A DNA stretch of 41,386 bases from an uncultured Prevotella sp. (GTDB lineage: Bacteria > Bacteroidota > Bacteroidia > Bacteroidales > Bacteroidaceae), in assembly GCA_900314995.1 (NCBI GenBank), contig OMXK01000028.1, positions 1 to 41,386 of the forward strand, in the 5' to 3' direction. The translations under genes and the position numbers were made by a program. Position 1 is the stretch's first letter, and each line of letters opens with the position of its first letter. Of this stretch, positions 8,827 to 17,392 are shown one piece after another. A model generated the notes under the pieces. It was not told the DNA's origin and made no database searches. It was given only the letters and a program-made list of their open reading frames with translations.

Positions 8827-9603
8827 ATGCTTTCACGCGAAGAAATCTACAAGCTCATTGAGCCCAGTCACAAAGATACTTTGGCATCACGTGCCTATAA
8901 TGTCGTGATGCTTGTAGCCATTATCATCGGCATTGTGCCCCTGATGTTCAGAACGTATTACAAGCTGTTCTGGTGGTTTGACCTGATCTCGAGTCTGCTT
9001 TTCATCGTCGACTATATCCTGAGATGGTACACGGCAGACTACATCTCGGGCAGAAAGAAACCCATGGCCTTCATCATCCACCCCTTTACGCCGATGGCCA
9101 TCATCGATCTGCTCTCCATCCTTCCCATATTCCATCTGCTTGTACCCTCGTTCAAACTTTTCCGTGTGCCGAGGTTACTGAAAATCCTGCGTGTCTTCAA
9201 GATCATCAGGTATTTCGAGCCGCTGGAGATTATCTTGTCTGTCATCCGCAAGCAGCGCCAAATTCTGCTGACGGTCCTGTCGCTGGCCATCTTCTATATC
9301 TTCGTCACGGCCCTAATCATGTTCCATGCCGAAGAGGATATCAATCCCGCAACAGGCAAATACCTGTTTGATACCTATTTTGATGCCTTCTATTGGGCCG
9401 CCTGTACGCTGACGACTGTGGGCTACGGCGACCTGTATCCTATCTCTACCTTAGGCCGGGCCATCAGCATCGTGTCGTCGATGGTGGGTATCGCCATCAT
9501 AGCCCTGCCGTCAGGTATTGTGACAGCAGGCTATATGGACGAATTGAGAAGCAGGAAGGAGGCTAAGGAGAAACAACAAACCCCAGATCTTCCTGAGAAC
9601 TGA
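8827..9603 (+). CDS. Voltage-gated potassium channel (Kv family)
   Basis: 258 residues, inner membrane. The six-helix Kv plan is readable: S1 about 24-41, S2 about 47-68, S3 about 86-104, an S4 voltage sensor at 110-130 with a basic residue every third position (K110, R113, R116, K119, R122, K125, R128), S5 about 143-166, a pore loop with the K+ selectivity filter TTVGYGD (196-202), and S6 about 210-236. A short charged tail follows and no cytoplasmic RCK/TrkA domain is attached. The channel would conduct K+ in response to membrane potential. It is monocistronic with its own promoter and ends 15 nt from the convergent GH127-type gene. Base composition resembles the neighbours. Confidence 0.93.
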   Translation: MLSREEIYKLIEPSHKDTLASRAYNVVMLVAIIIGIVPLMFRTYYKLFWWFDLISSLLFIVDYILRWYTADYISGRKKPMAFIIHPFTPMAIIDLLSILPIFHLLVPSFKLFRVPRLLKILRVFKIIRYFEPLEIILSVIRKQRQILLTVLSLAIFYIFVTALIMFHAEEDINPATGKYLFDTYFDAFYWAACTLTTVGYGDLYPISTLGRAISIVSSMVGIAIIALPSGIVTAGYMDELRSRKEAKEKQQTPDLPEN

Positions 9604-9618
9604 TTCCTAGACCAGTTT

Positions 9619-11991
9619 TCATTTTACCAGTCTTACCTCATAGATCTCGCCAATCTGTTTCTTGGGTTTGGCTACGAACTTCACGCGCACCTGCTTCTTA
9701 CCCTTCAGAGCTTCGGCAGGCACAGGGTAGGTCTCATACTTAAACTCGGAGATGCGGTATTTGCCCGTATTGTTCACTTCCTTCACCAGCACATCGTCGA
9801 CGAAGATGTCGAACTCATGGCTCTTCCACTCGCCTACACCCCAGTATTTCAGGCGCAGGCTCAGGTTTGTCTCTCCGCCCGTCTGCATCAGATAGCTGAA
9901 GTAATGTCCGTCGCTGGCATCACGGTAGAACACGTCGTTGGAGTTGCCTACCGATGAATCGTCGGTCTCCATGAAGTGGTCACTCTCGGGCTGCTGCTCA
10001 CCAGGCTGCACTTTGTCTACCGTGCGGTCTTCGAGTGCCTGACGTTCCTGTTCCTGCTTGGCCAGATTGTCGAGATAGCCCTTGTAGTTATCCTCTGAAA
10101 GTGCCAGCCAGTACATCATATAGCGGGAATCGTGGAGTTCGAAGAAGGGTATCAGTTCGTTGCGGATCTCATTGACCATCTTGGTAGAGAGTGTAAAGTG
10201 GAGCGGCTTGCCAGCAATGGGTGACAATTGATTGGCGATGTCGGCAATCTGGTTATTAATCAGGATAGGTGCCTGATCGACGGGAAGTTTCTTGCCCACG
10301 GCCAACTGTCCGAAACGGCTGTCATCGGCTATCAGCATCGCCAGATCCTCTGTTCCCGTCTTCATTGCCAGCATGACAGGACCATGCATCAGCGCAATAT
10401 ACTGCGGCAGATTGGGAATATACTTTACACTATTGTGCATGGGGAACGTCATCTCTACGACATCGCCCTTCTTCCACTGACGGTCGATGGCGACATACGA
10501 CGAGGGTCCCGTAACGATGCCTACAGGCGCACCATTCACCTTCACCTCAAACTGCCCGGGCTTCACCCATCCTGGGTAACGCACCATCAAGGCAAACCTG
10601 CCCTTACCCTCAGCAATGGTCAGCTTGCTCGTCTCACTATAGGGGAACTGTGTCTCCTGACGAATCACCACGCCTTTTGCCTTCCAGTTCAGTTCCGAGG
10701 CCACGAAGAGGTTCACGAATAAGGCATCCCCTTTATGGGTATACACAAATTGTCCGTACTTGCCGTGGTTCTCCATACCTGTTCCCACACAGCACCACAT
10801 GGCCTCATTGGGAGCCGAGTAGTTACGGTAATGACGTGGACGGGCAGAAGTGAAGTACACATAGCCACCATGTTGTGGATGCTGGCTGGAGAGAATATGG
10901 TTAAAGGTAGCCAACTCGTAGAAATCGGCATAGCGTGCCTCGGGATTCCTACGGTGCAGTTCCTCGGAGAGTTTCAGCATGTTGTTGGTATTACAGGTCT
11001 CAGGGCCGTCGATATCCTCCACGAAGTCCTTGCAGGCCTCCTTGCTGGGGAAGTGCTCACGTCGGCTGTTACCACCGAATGCCAGTGTACGCTCACCAGT
11101 CACGATATCCCAGAAATAGGCACTGGCATCATGATAGAGCTCATCGCCCGAGAGTTCTGAGATACGCTCGAAGCCCACCACCTTGGGCACCTGGGTATTG
11201 GCGTGCATATTGTCGAGACAATCCTGCCGCTGCGAGAGAGGCAACAGCAGTCTGCGATGAGAGAACCGCTTCGCCACGTCAAGGTATTTCTTGTCGTTGG
11301 TGATGGCATATGCATCTGCCAGCACCTCGTTCATACCGCCGTGCTCGGTATGCAGGATACGCTCCATCTGATCATCCGAAAGTCCTGCCGTCAGATCGAT
11401 GGCCCAGTCACAGAAGCCGAGGAAGAGCTGTTTGGCCTCTTCGTTACCGCAATAGACCCAAGCATCGCGAAGGCCGGCATACATCTTATGGATATTATAA
11501 AAAGGTACCCACGCGCTATAGTAAGCTCCGAAGTCACCTTTTTTAAAGGTAGACCAGATACGGTCACTTCCAGGCACACCGCCTACATAACCCTTGCCCC
11601 ACTCAGGATGGTTCTTCGCGTTGGCTTCGGCACAGGCCTTCAGTTCGCTGATGAAATAGTCCATCCGCTTTTGGCACTCTGCATCGCCAGTAGCAGCATT
11701 GATGGCCATCGCCGTCAGATAGTGACCACCAACATGACCGTCAAGACCATCCCAGTTAGGATAAGACTTCCCTTTGGGGGTAAGACCTGCCTCCTTGAGG
11801 TAAGGTGCCAACAGTCGGTCGCAGTCATACTGCAGCAGTGTCTTGATATTCAGGTCGCGGGCCTTCTTCAGCGGACCGTCGAGCAGCGTCACGTCACCAA
11901 GTGGAAATTCGTCGGCATAGAGCCTGTCCTGCGCTGTTACTGTGCCCGCAGTGAGCGCCAGTGCCATAAGGGAAATTACACGTTTCATCAT
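9619..11991 (-). CDS. Secreted GH127/GH146-type beta-L-arabinofuranosidase (DUF1680 family)
   Basis: 790 residues, signal peptide at 1-20. The family (alpha6/alpha6 barrel, DUF1680) removes beta-L-arabinofuranose from plant glycans and glycoproteins. The catalytic and zinc-site signature is visible: GPETCNTNNMLKLS supplies E331 and C333, and MWCCVGTGMENHGKYG supplies the adjacent cysteines C400 and C401, one of which is the family's nucleophile. The 'GPETCNT' and 'CCVGTGMENH' wording is closer to the Bacteroides GH146 enzymes than to bifidobacterial HypBA1. A C-terminal beta domain (about 680-790) may be a carbohydrate-binding or accessory module. It lies 84 nt downstream of a GH3 gene on the same strand. 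A strong hairpin lies between them and I see no separate TAnnTTTG promoter, so some readthrough is likely. Two ATGs in a row open the gene; either could be used. Confidence 0.85.
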   Translation of the reverse strand: MMKRVISLMALALTAGTVTAQDRLYADEFPLGDVTLLDGPLKKARDLNIKTLLQYDCDRLLAPYLKEAGLTPKGKSYPNWDGLDGHVGGHYLTAMAINAATGDAECQKRMDYFISELKACAEANAKNHPEWGKGYVGGVPGSDRIWSTFKKGDFGAYYSAWVPFYNIHKMYAGLRDAWVYCGNEEAKQLFLGFCDWAIDLTAGLSDDQMERILHTEHGGMNEVLADAYAITNDKKYLDVAKRFSHRRLLLPLSQRQDCLDNMHANTQVPKVVGFERISELSGDELYHDASAYFWDIVTGERTLAFGGNSRREHFPSKEACKDFVEDIDGPETCNTNNMLKLSEELHRRNPEARYADFYELATFNHILSSQHPQHGGYVYFTSARPRHYRNYSAPNEAMWCCVGTGMENHGKYGQFVYTHKGDALFVNLFVASELNWKAKGVVIRQETQFPYSETSKLTIAEGKGRFALMVRYPGWVKPGQFEVKVNGAPVGIVTGPSSYVAIDRQWKKGDVVEMTFPMHNSVKYIPNLPQYIALMHGPVMLAMKTGTEDLAMLIADDSRFGQLAVGKKLPVDQAPILINNQIADIANQLSPIAGKPLHFTLSTKMVNEIRNELIPFFELHDSRYMMYWLALSEDNYKGYLDNLAKQEQERQALEDRTVDKVQPGEQQPESDHFMETDDSSVGNSNDVFYRDASDGHYFSYLMQTGGETNLSLRLKYWGVGEWKSHEFDIFVDDVLVKEVNNTGKYRISEFKYETYPVPAEALKGKKQVRVKFVAKPKKQIGEIYEVRLVK

Positions 11992-12033
11992 TTTCGGTTA
12001 TTGTTTTAACGGTTTATTGTCGTTAAGCATATA

Positions 12034-12071
12034 AAAATGCACATTGGGGCCTGGCCCCAATGTAGCATTTT
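12034..12071 (-). terminator. Strong intrinsic terminator/attenuator between GH3 and GH127-type genes
   Basis: Nearly perfect hairpin: AAAATGC plus ACATTGGGGCC on the left pairs with the right arm through one 1-nt bulge, giving about 17-18 bp with a very small loop. It starts 5 nt past the GH3 stop and on the minus strand ends in GCATTTTTAT. It may cut expression of the downstream gene relative to GH3. Confidence 0.75.
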
Positions 12072-12075
12072 GGAA

Positions 12076-14571
12076 TTAGATGTTGGGCTCGTCCCAGATT
12101 TTTGTCTGGGTGCAGACAGCGGGAACGGTCTGATTGCCGATTTTCAAGATAAAGTCGCCTTCCTCGAGCGTCCAACGACCATCGGCACCTACGAAGGCAA
12201 GATTCTTGGCGGGTAGTTGGAAGGTGACGGTCTTCACCTCACCAGGCTGAAGTTCGATCTTCGTGAAGTCGCGCAGTCGCTTGTTGTCAGGCACGACACT
12301 GGCGATGAGGTCTGACGAATAGAGCAGCACAGCTTCTTTACCGGCCTTGGCACCAGTGTTCTTCACGTCGACGGTGACGGTGAGTACATCGTCAGCCGTG
12401 AACTGCGACTTGTCTACCTTCAGGTTCGAATACTCGAAGGTGGTGTAGCTGAGTCCGAAACCGAAGGGCCACTGCAGACTCACCTTGGCATCGTAGTTAT
12501 AAGCGCCTGCCATGGTACCCACTTCCTCAGATACCTTATAGTCGTAGGTATTGAGCGAGTTGATCTCACGCGGATAGGTGTAAGGCATCTTTGCCGAAAA
12601 GTTGGCATCGCCAGCGAGAAGGTTGGCGAGGGCATCGCCACCATAGTTACCGGGAATCAGGATATCGACGACGGCCTTTGCCAGCGGCTCAATGTCGGCA
12701 ATCAGACGTGGACGACCTTCGTTGAGCACGAGGATGATGGGCTTGCCCGTCTTGGCGAGGGCCTTCACGAGGTTGCGCTGGTTCTCAGAGAGCCAGAGGT
12801 CAGAGAGGTTACCTGGTGTCTCGGTATAAGAGTTCTCACCGATGGCGGCGATGATGACATCGGCCTTGGCTGCAGCGGCTACGGCCTTGTCTATCTCAGG
12901 CTCGTTCTCATCGTAATAGGCACCATTCTCGTTATAGGTCACACCCTGCTCGAGGATGATATTCTCTTTACCATATTTATTACAGAGGGCCTCGTAGATG
13001 GTATTGTATTTCTCAGAGAGGTCTTCGGCCTTAGAGCCCTGCCAGGTGTAGCTCCAGCCACCGTGCAGACAGCGCATCTGATTGGCATTAGGTCCCGTGA
13101 GGAGGATTTTCTTACATTGACCATTGACCATTGATGATTGACCATTAAGGGGGAGGATGTTGTTCTCGTTCTTCAGGAGAACCATTGACTCTTCGGCAGC
13201 CTTGAGAGAAGCCTGGGCAAACTCTTCGCAACCGAACTTCTCGAAGCCCTTGCCACCTGTATTCGGCTCGTCGAAAAGTCCGAGGCGATACTTGGCACGG
13301 AGGATGCGGCGCACGGCATCATCGATGCGCTCCTGCTTCACCTTACCCTCAAGAACGAGCTCTTTGAGCAGGATACAGAAATCGACGCTATAAGGATCCA
13401 TCGACATATCGATACCGGCATTGATGGCGATACGGATAGCGTCTTTCTTATCCTTGGCAACCTTCTCGCGCGAGAAAAGGTTGTTGATATCAGCCCAGTC
13501 TGTAACGAGGAAACCATCCCACTGGAGATCTTCCTTGAGCCACTTCGTGAGATACTCGTAGCTGGCATGCACGGGCACACCGTTTACAGAGGCAGAATTG
13601 ACCATCATCGTGAGGGTTCCTGCGAGGGCGGCTGCCTTGAAGGGCTCGAAGTATTTCTCGCGGATCATCTGCGGATTGAGATAGGCGGGGGTACGGTCCT
13701 TGCCTGTCCAGGGAGCACCGTATGCGAAGTAGTGCTTGGTGCTCGTACCTACGTGGAAGCGGTCTATGTGGTTGTTGTCCTCTCCCTGATAACCCTTGAT
13801 TTCTGCCACCACCATCTTCGCATTGAGGATGGCATCCTCGCCGAAGCTCTCATAGACACGGGGCCAGCGGGGATCGCGGCTCAGGTCTACGACGGGGTTA
13901 TACACCCACGGACAGTTGGCTGCACGACTCTCGTAAGCCGTAATCTCTGCACCACGGAAGGCCAGATCGGTATTGAAGGAGGCACTGAGGTTGATGGGCT
14001 GCGGGAAGAGGGTACCGCCCTGAGTGTAGGTGACACCGTGGTTGTGGTCGAGACCATAGATATCGGGAATGCCCAGATATTTCATCGATTTTTCCTGAAT
14101 CAGACGTATCCACTTCTGCCATTCATCTACCTTTGGGGCACGGGTGCCAGGGGCATTCAAGATGGAACCGACCTTCCATTTAGAGATGAGCGTGTCGAGC
14201 ATCACCTCGTTGAGTTTCCACACACGCTTCGTATCGCCCTGATAGATGTCGACGGGGAATCCGCCAAGTTTGTCGATGATCTCCTGATCGGTCTTTTTCA
14301 GCATGTTCTCCACCTCTTCGGCAGAACGGCCGTACTGCTGCAGCACCGAGCGCACCTTCTCACGATCCACCTTCGCATTCTCAACGGTCATCTTTCCGAT
14401 GATGTCGAGATTCAGTTCGAGCATCTGCCCGATCTTCTCGTCGAGGGTCATCTTCGCAAGGGTCTTCTCTACTTTAGCCTCCAGCGCGGCGTCGCGGGGG
14501 ATGGCGGGCTTCTGTGCCTGGGCAACTATCGCTACGCAAGCAGACACAAGGATTAAAAATCGCTTCTTCAT
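12076..14571 (-). CDS. Secreted GH3 beta-glucosidase-type enzyme
   Basis: 831 residues from the chosen start. The frame opens 21 nt earlier (MTKNNHV) but that ATG would be only about 10 nt from the predicted transcription start, whereas [20 protein letters not shown] is a typical signal peptide. GH3 N-terminal (alpha/beta)8 domain: [44 protein letters not shown] and the nucleophile in FLVTDWADI (D358). The alpha/beta sandwich domain follows (about 470-680), then a C-terminal fibronectin III-like domain (about 725-825). The pattern is close to Bacteroides GH3 enzymes acting on beta-glucosides such as xyloglucan oligosaccharides; the exact substrate is open. A heptamer repeat is embedded at about residues 475-485 (see 13115-13149). 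First gene of a unit with the GH127-type enzyme. Confidence 0.87.
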   Translation of the reverse strand: MKKRFLILVSACVAIVAQAQKPAIPRDAALEAKVEKTLAKMTLDEKIGQMLELNLDIIGKMTVENAKVDREKVRSVLQQYGRSAEEVENMLKKTDQEIIDKLGGFPVDIYQGDTKRVWKLNEVMLDTLISKWKVGSILNAPGTRAPKVDEWQKWIRLIQEKSMKYLGIPDIYGLDHNHGVTYTQGGTLFPQPINLSASFNTDLAFRGAEITAYESRAANCPWVYNPVVDLSRDPRWPRVYESFGEDAILNAKMVVAEIKGYQGEDNNHIDRFHVGTSTKHYFAYGAPWTGKDRTPAYLNPQMIREKYFEPFKAAALAGTLTMMVNSASVNGVPVHASYEYLTKWLKEDLQWDGFLVTDWADINNLFSREKVAKDKKDAIRIAINAGIDMSMDPYSVDFCILLKELVLEGKVKQERIDDAVRRILRAKYRLGLFDEPNTGGKGFEKFGCEEFAQASLKAAEESMVLLKNENNILPLNGQSSMVNGQCKKILLTGPNANQMRCLHGGWSYTWQGSKAEDLSEKYNTIYEALCNKYGKENIILEQGVTYNENGAYYDENEPEIDKAVAAAAKADVIIAAIGENSYTETPGNLSDLWLSENQRNLVKALAKTGKPIILVLNEGRPRLIADIEPLAKAVVDILIPGNYGGDALANLLAGDANFSAKMPYTYPREINSLNTYDYKVSEEVGTMAGAYNYDAKVSLQWPFGFGLSYTTFEYSNLKVDKSQFTADDVLTVTVDVKNTGAKAGKEAVLLYSSDLIASVVPDNKRLRDFTKIELQPGEVKTVTFQLPAKNLAFVGADGRWTLEEGDFILKIGNQTVPAVCTQTKIWDEPNI
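13115..13149 (-). repeat. Degenerate heptamer array inside the GH3 gene
   Basis: Plus strand units: CATTGAC, CATTGAC, CATTGAT, GATTGAC, CATTAAG (five 7-bp steps). On the coding strand they encode the low-complexity stretch [11 protein letters not shown] between the two GH3 catalytic domains, where family members normally have a short linker. Seven is not a multiple of three, so gain or loss of one unit shifts frame. Confidence 0.7.
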
Positions 14572-14608
14572 TACATGATTGTTTTTAGTCATTTTTGCTA
14601 TTTGTCGG

Positions 14609-14616
14609 CAAAGTTA
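14609..14616 (-). promoter_or_regulatory. -7 element for the GH3 gene
   Basis: TAACTTTG on the minus strand, about 38 nt upstream of the chosen ATG at 14571. No good TTG at the -33 position was found. Divergent from the GH5 promoter. Confidence 0.5.
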
Positions 14617-14647
14617 CAAAATAAATCTGAAATAACACTACTTACAA

Positions 14648-14678
14648 TTTGTTTTTCGGAAAATATGTTGTATCTTTG
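14648..14678 (+). promoter_or_regulatory. Promoter of the GH5-phosphatase unit
   Basis: TTTG (14648-14651), 19 nt, TATCTTTG (14671-14678): a textbook Bacteroidetes promoter. It shows that the translation start must be the ATG at 14703, not the upstream TTG at 14649. Confidence 0.8.
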
Positions 14679-14702
14679 CGCACGGTAAGCATAAATGCGA
14701 AA

Positions 14703-16091
14703 ATGAAAAAACGACTATTATCAACGCTCATCGTAGCTTTCCTGGGATGCTCTGCGACTGTGGCACAAGGTGTAAAACCCCTGCCTACCCTGCATACCGA
14801 AGGCCGATGGCTGGTGGATAAGCACGGCAACCATGTGGTGCTCCACGGGGTGATGGACACACCTAATGTGTATTTCAACGGCGACCGCTGGCAAGGCACC
14901 AAAGAGCGCGGCTGGTGGGATCATTACAACGAAGCCAGCGTGGGCTACTGCCTGGATTACTTCGATAAGGTGTTCGACGGTCTGGAACAGGCCAAGTGTA
15001 ACGTATTCCGCCTGCATCTAGACCCTGCCTGGACTAACGATCCCGATAAGCAGCAGACAGGCACGGAGACTGGTGAGGCGAACATCTCACGTTTCAGCGA
15101 GGAACGACTGAAGACCTTCCTCCCGATCCTCTATCTCCCACTGGCAGAGAAGGCCATGAGCCACGGCATGTATGTGGTGGTGCGTCCGCCAGGCGTTTGT
15201 CCGCAGGACCTGAAGGTGGGCGACTACTACCAGGACTACCTGATGACCGTGTGGGACATCTTCACGCAGCAGCCGCTGGTGAAACAACTGGCAGGGCAGC
15301 TCAGCATCGAACTGGCCAATGAGCCCGTGCGCCTAAAGAATGCCGAGGGCAAAGAGGATCCGAAGGCACTCCACGACTATTTCCAGCCTATCGTCGACAA
15401 GATACGCGCTAACGGTTTCACGGGCATCATCTGGGCTCCGGGCACAGGGTGGCAATCGAACTACAAGAGCTACAAGAACTATCCGATAGAGGGCGACAAC
15501 ATCGGCTATGCCGTACACGACTATACTGGGTGGTATGGCTGTAGCGACGACACCCCCGACCCCGATAACAAGATCAGGAACTTCCACCAGAGCGTGCCCG
15601 TGGTGGATGTGGCACCTGTCATTATCACAGAGGTCGACTGGAGCCCTGAGAAACCAGGAGCTGGTCATTATAACGAGCATGGCGACTATGTGCCCGCCAA
15701 TTACGGCACTTGGTCCACAGGTTCCACCTCAAAATGGGGCAAGGCGTTCAAGGCCACACTCGACCATTTCGGTAATATCTCCATGACACTCTCGGGTACA
15801 GGTTGTCTGATAGACATCGACAAACTGCTGGCCACGGGAAAGGCAGAACCTGCCTTCGACGGTCTGGAAGAAGCCTGCGGAAAAGCCTGTATGGACTGGT
15901 ATGCTGCCTATTACAACGTAGACTGGCCCCATGCCGACGATGAAGAAACGGGTCTCATCCCTGTCGTGGAGCGTTCAGAGCCGCAGCCCGTCTACACCCT
16001 GCAAGGGGTGCGTGTAGGCACATCCGACAAGCTTGGCACCCTGCCGAGCGGCATCTACCTCATAGGCGGCAAGAAACAAATCATCCGATAG
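14703..16091 (+). CDS. Secreted GH5-family glycoside hydrolase (cellulase/mannanase clan)
   Basis: 462 residues from the ATG downstream of the promoter; signal peptide about 1-22. The GH5 catalytic pair is readable: the acid/base E207 in SIELANEPV and the nucleophile E310 in VIITEVDW, with H272/Y274 (VHDYTGW) between them and RLHLDPAW near the N-terminal side of the barrel. Family members cut beta-1,4-glucans, mannans or xyloglucan; the substrate cannot be told from sequence alone. The end (YTLQGVRVGT, then GIYLIGGKKQIIR) is the Prevotella-type C-terminal tail also seen on the BspA protein, suggesting surface display or a type IX-like route. Thirty-five nt separate it from the phosphatase gene, so the two are probably cotranscribed. 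Confidence 0.83.
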   Translation: MKKRLLSTLIVAFLGCSATVAQGVKPLPTLHTEGRWLVDKHGNHVVLHGVMDTPNVYFNGDRWQGTKERGWWDHYNEASVGYCLDYFDKVFDGLEQAKCNVFRLHLDPAWTNDPDKQQTGTETGEANISRFSEERLKTFLPILYLPLAEKAMSHGMYVVVRPPGVCPQDLKVGDYYQDYLMTVWDIFTQQPLVKQLAGQLSIELANEPVRLKNAEGKEDPKALHDYFQPIVDKIRANGFTGIIWAPGTGWQSNYKSYKNYPIEGDNIGYAVHDYTGWYGCSDDTPDPDNKIRNFHQSVPVVDVAPVIITEVDWSPEKPGAGHYNEHGDYVPANYGTWSTGSTSKWGKAFKATLDHFGNISMTLSGTGCLIDIDKLLATGKAEPAFDGLEEACGKACMDWYAAYYNVDWPHADDEETGLIPVVERSEPQPVYTLQGVRVGTSDKLGTLPSGIYLIGGKKQIIR

Positions 16092-16126
16092 AATCATCCA
16101 TCTAACTTTTAATTATTCAAACCAAC

Positions 16127-17392
16127 ATGAAGAAAACCTTCACTACCCTATTGCTCGCGCTCACGGCCATGATGACCTGGGCACAGACATCGGCACTCGA
16201 ATTGTTGAAAGCCGATCCAAAGAGATCTTTCGGAACCGACTATCCGTATCACTTTACGGATGCCAAACTGACGGCTTCGCCAGCAGGTTACGAACCCTTC
16301 TACATCGCCCACTACAGCCGACATGGCTCGCGCTACTTCTGGAGCGATTTCCTCTACAAAGGCCTTGACTCTCTGATGACGAAAGCCCACGAGCGCCACC
16401 AACTGACAGCTGAAGGTGAAGCCTTCTACAACAAGTTCACGGCAGCGAAACAAGAGCTCTTCACAGGCTGGAGCGAACTCACGCAGTTGGGCTGGGAGCA
16501 GCATCAGGGCATCGCCCGCACGATGTACAACAACTTCCCCGAGGTGTTCAGCAAGGGCGGTAACGTGCTGGCCGTTTCCTCGCTCGTAGGTCGCTGCGTG
16601 ATCAGCATGTCTGCCTTCTGCCAGGAACTGGCACAATGCAACCCCATGATTGAGATCCGCGAGAACTCCTCACGATTCACCCTCCATGCCGTGGTGCCCG
16701 ATGACCGTCAGAACCCTTTGCGCCGCAAGTACCCCAGAAGCAAACCCCGCTTCGAGCAGAACAGGGCACAGTTCAAGCAGGAAAATCCCCTGCCCCAGAC
16801 CGTTGTCGCCCGTGTATTCACCAATACCGACAGTCTGCCTGAGGCCAGCCGTATCTATTACCTGCTGAGCAACCTCTATACCTCACTGCCCAACATCGGC
16901 CATGAGGGTATGATGGGTAATATCCTCACCGACGAGGAGATTGCCAGCCAGTGGGAGGCTTCCAACCTCGGTACCTATGCGTGGGTATTCGGTCCGCGCT
17001 ATGAGACCATCCCCATCCTCGAAGACATCCTTGAGAAGGCTGATGCCGTTGTCAAGGGAGAGAGCGACCATATAGCAGACCTCCGCTTCGGCCACGACAG
17101 CTACCTCGGACCTTTGACCGTACTGATGGGTATCAATGGCGCTGACCGCGATCCGGAAGACCCCTATGAGGTGAAGAACTGCTACCAAAACTGGGAGACC
17201 TGCATGGCTTCCAACATCCAGCTGGTGTTCTACCGCAGTCAGGAGAATAGCGACATTCTGGTGAAGTGCCTCCTAAACGGCGAAGAAGCCACCCTGCCTG
17301 TGCCGACAGTGATGGCTCCTTATTATAAATGGTCTGACTTCCGCGATTTCTACACCGCCCGTTGTCAGAGCGTACAACCTCTTAATCCTTAG
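16127..17392 (+). CDS. Exported histidine acid phosphatase (MINPP/phytase-like)
   Basis: 421 residues, signal peptide at 1-20. Clade-2 histidine phosphatase: the phosphate-binding and nucleophile motif RHGSR is at 65-69 (H66 would be phosphorylated), and the proton-donor motif FGHDSYLGPL places H323-D324. Also typical are TQLGWEQHQGIARTMY and SSLVGRCVISMSAFCQEL. Family members hydrolyse phosphomonoesters; Bacteroides homologues (BtMinpp-like) degrade inositol hexakisphosphate, so a phytase-like role on plant material is plausible next to cell-wall hydrolases. The classic HAE proton-donor triplet is replaced by HD-S, as in some bacterial members. The stop codon overlaps the stop of the convergent GH9 gene by 4 nt (TTAG). 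Confidence 0.82.
   Translation: MKKTFTTLLLALTAMMTWAQTSALELLKADPKRSFGTDYPYHFTDAKLTASPAGYEPFYIAHYSRHGSRYFWSDFLYKGLDSLMTKAHERHQLTAEGEAFYNKFTAAKQELFTGWSELTQLGWEQHQGIARTMYNNFPEVFSKGGNVLAVSSLVGRCVISMSAFCQELAQCNPMIEIRENSSRFTLHAVVPDDRQNPLRRKYPRSKPRFEQNRAQFKQENPLPQTVVARVFTNTDSLPEASRIYYLLSNLYTSLPNIGHEGMMGNILTDEEIASQWEASNLGTYAWVFGPRYETIPILEDILEKADAVVKGESDHIADLRFGHDSYLGPLTVLMGINGADRDPEDPYEVKNCYQNWETCMASNIQLVFYRSQENSDILVKCLLNGEEATLPVPTVMAPYYKWSDFRDFYTARCQSVQPLNP

Noticed and set aside
13567-14556. Plus-strand open frame of 329 codons
   Set aside because: Fully antisense to the GH3 catalytic domain; its protein is Val/Leu/His-rich low-information sequence typical of shadows.
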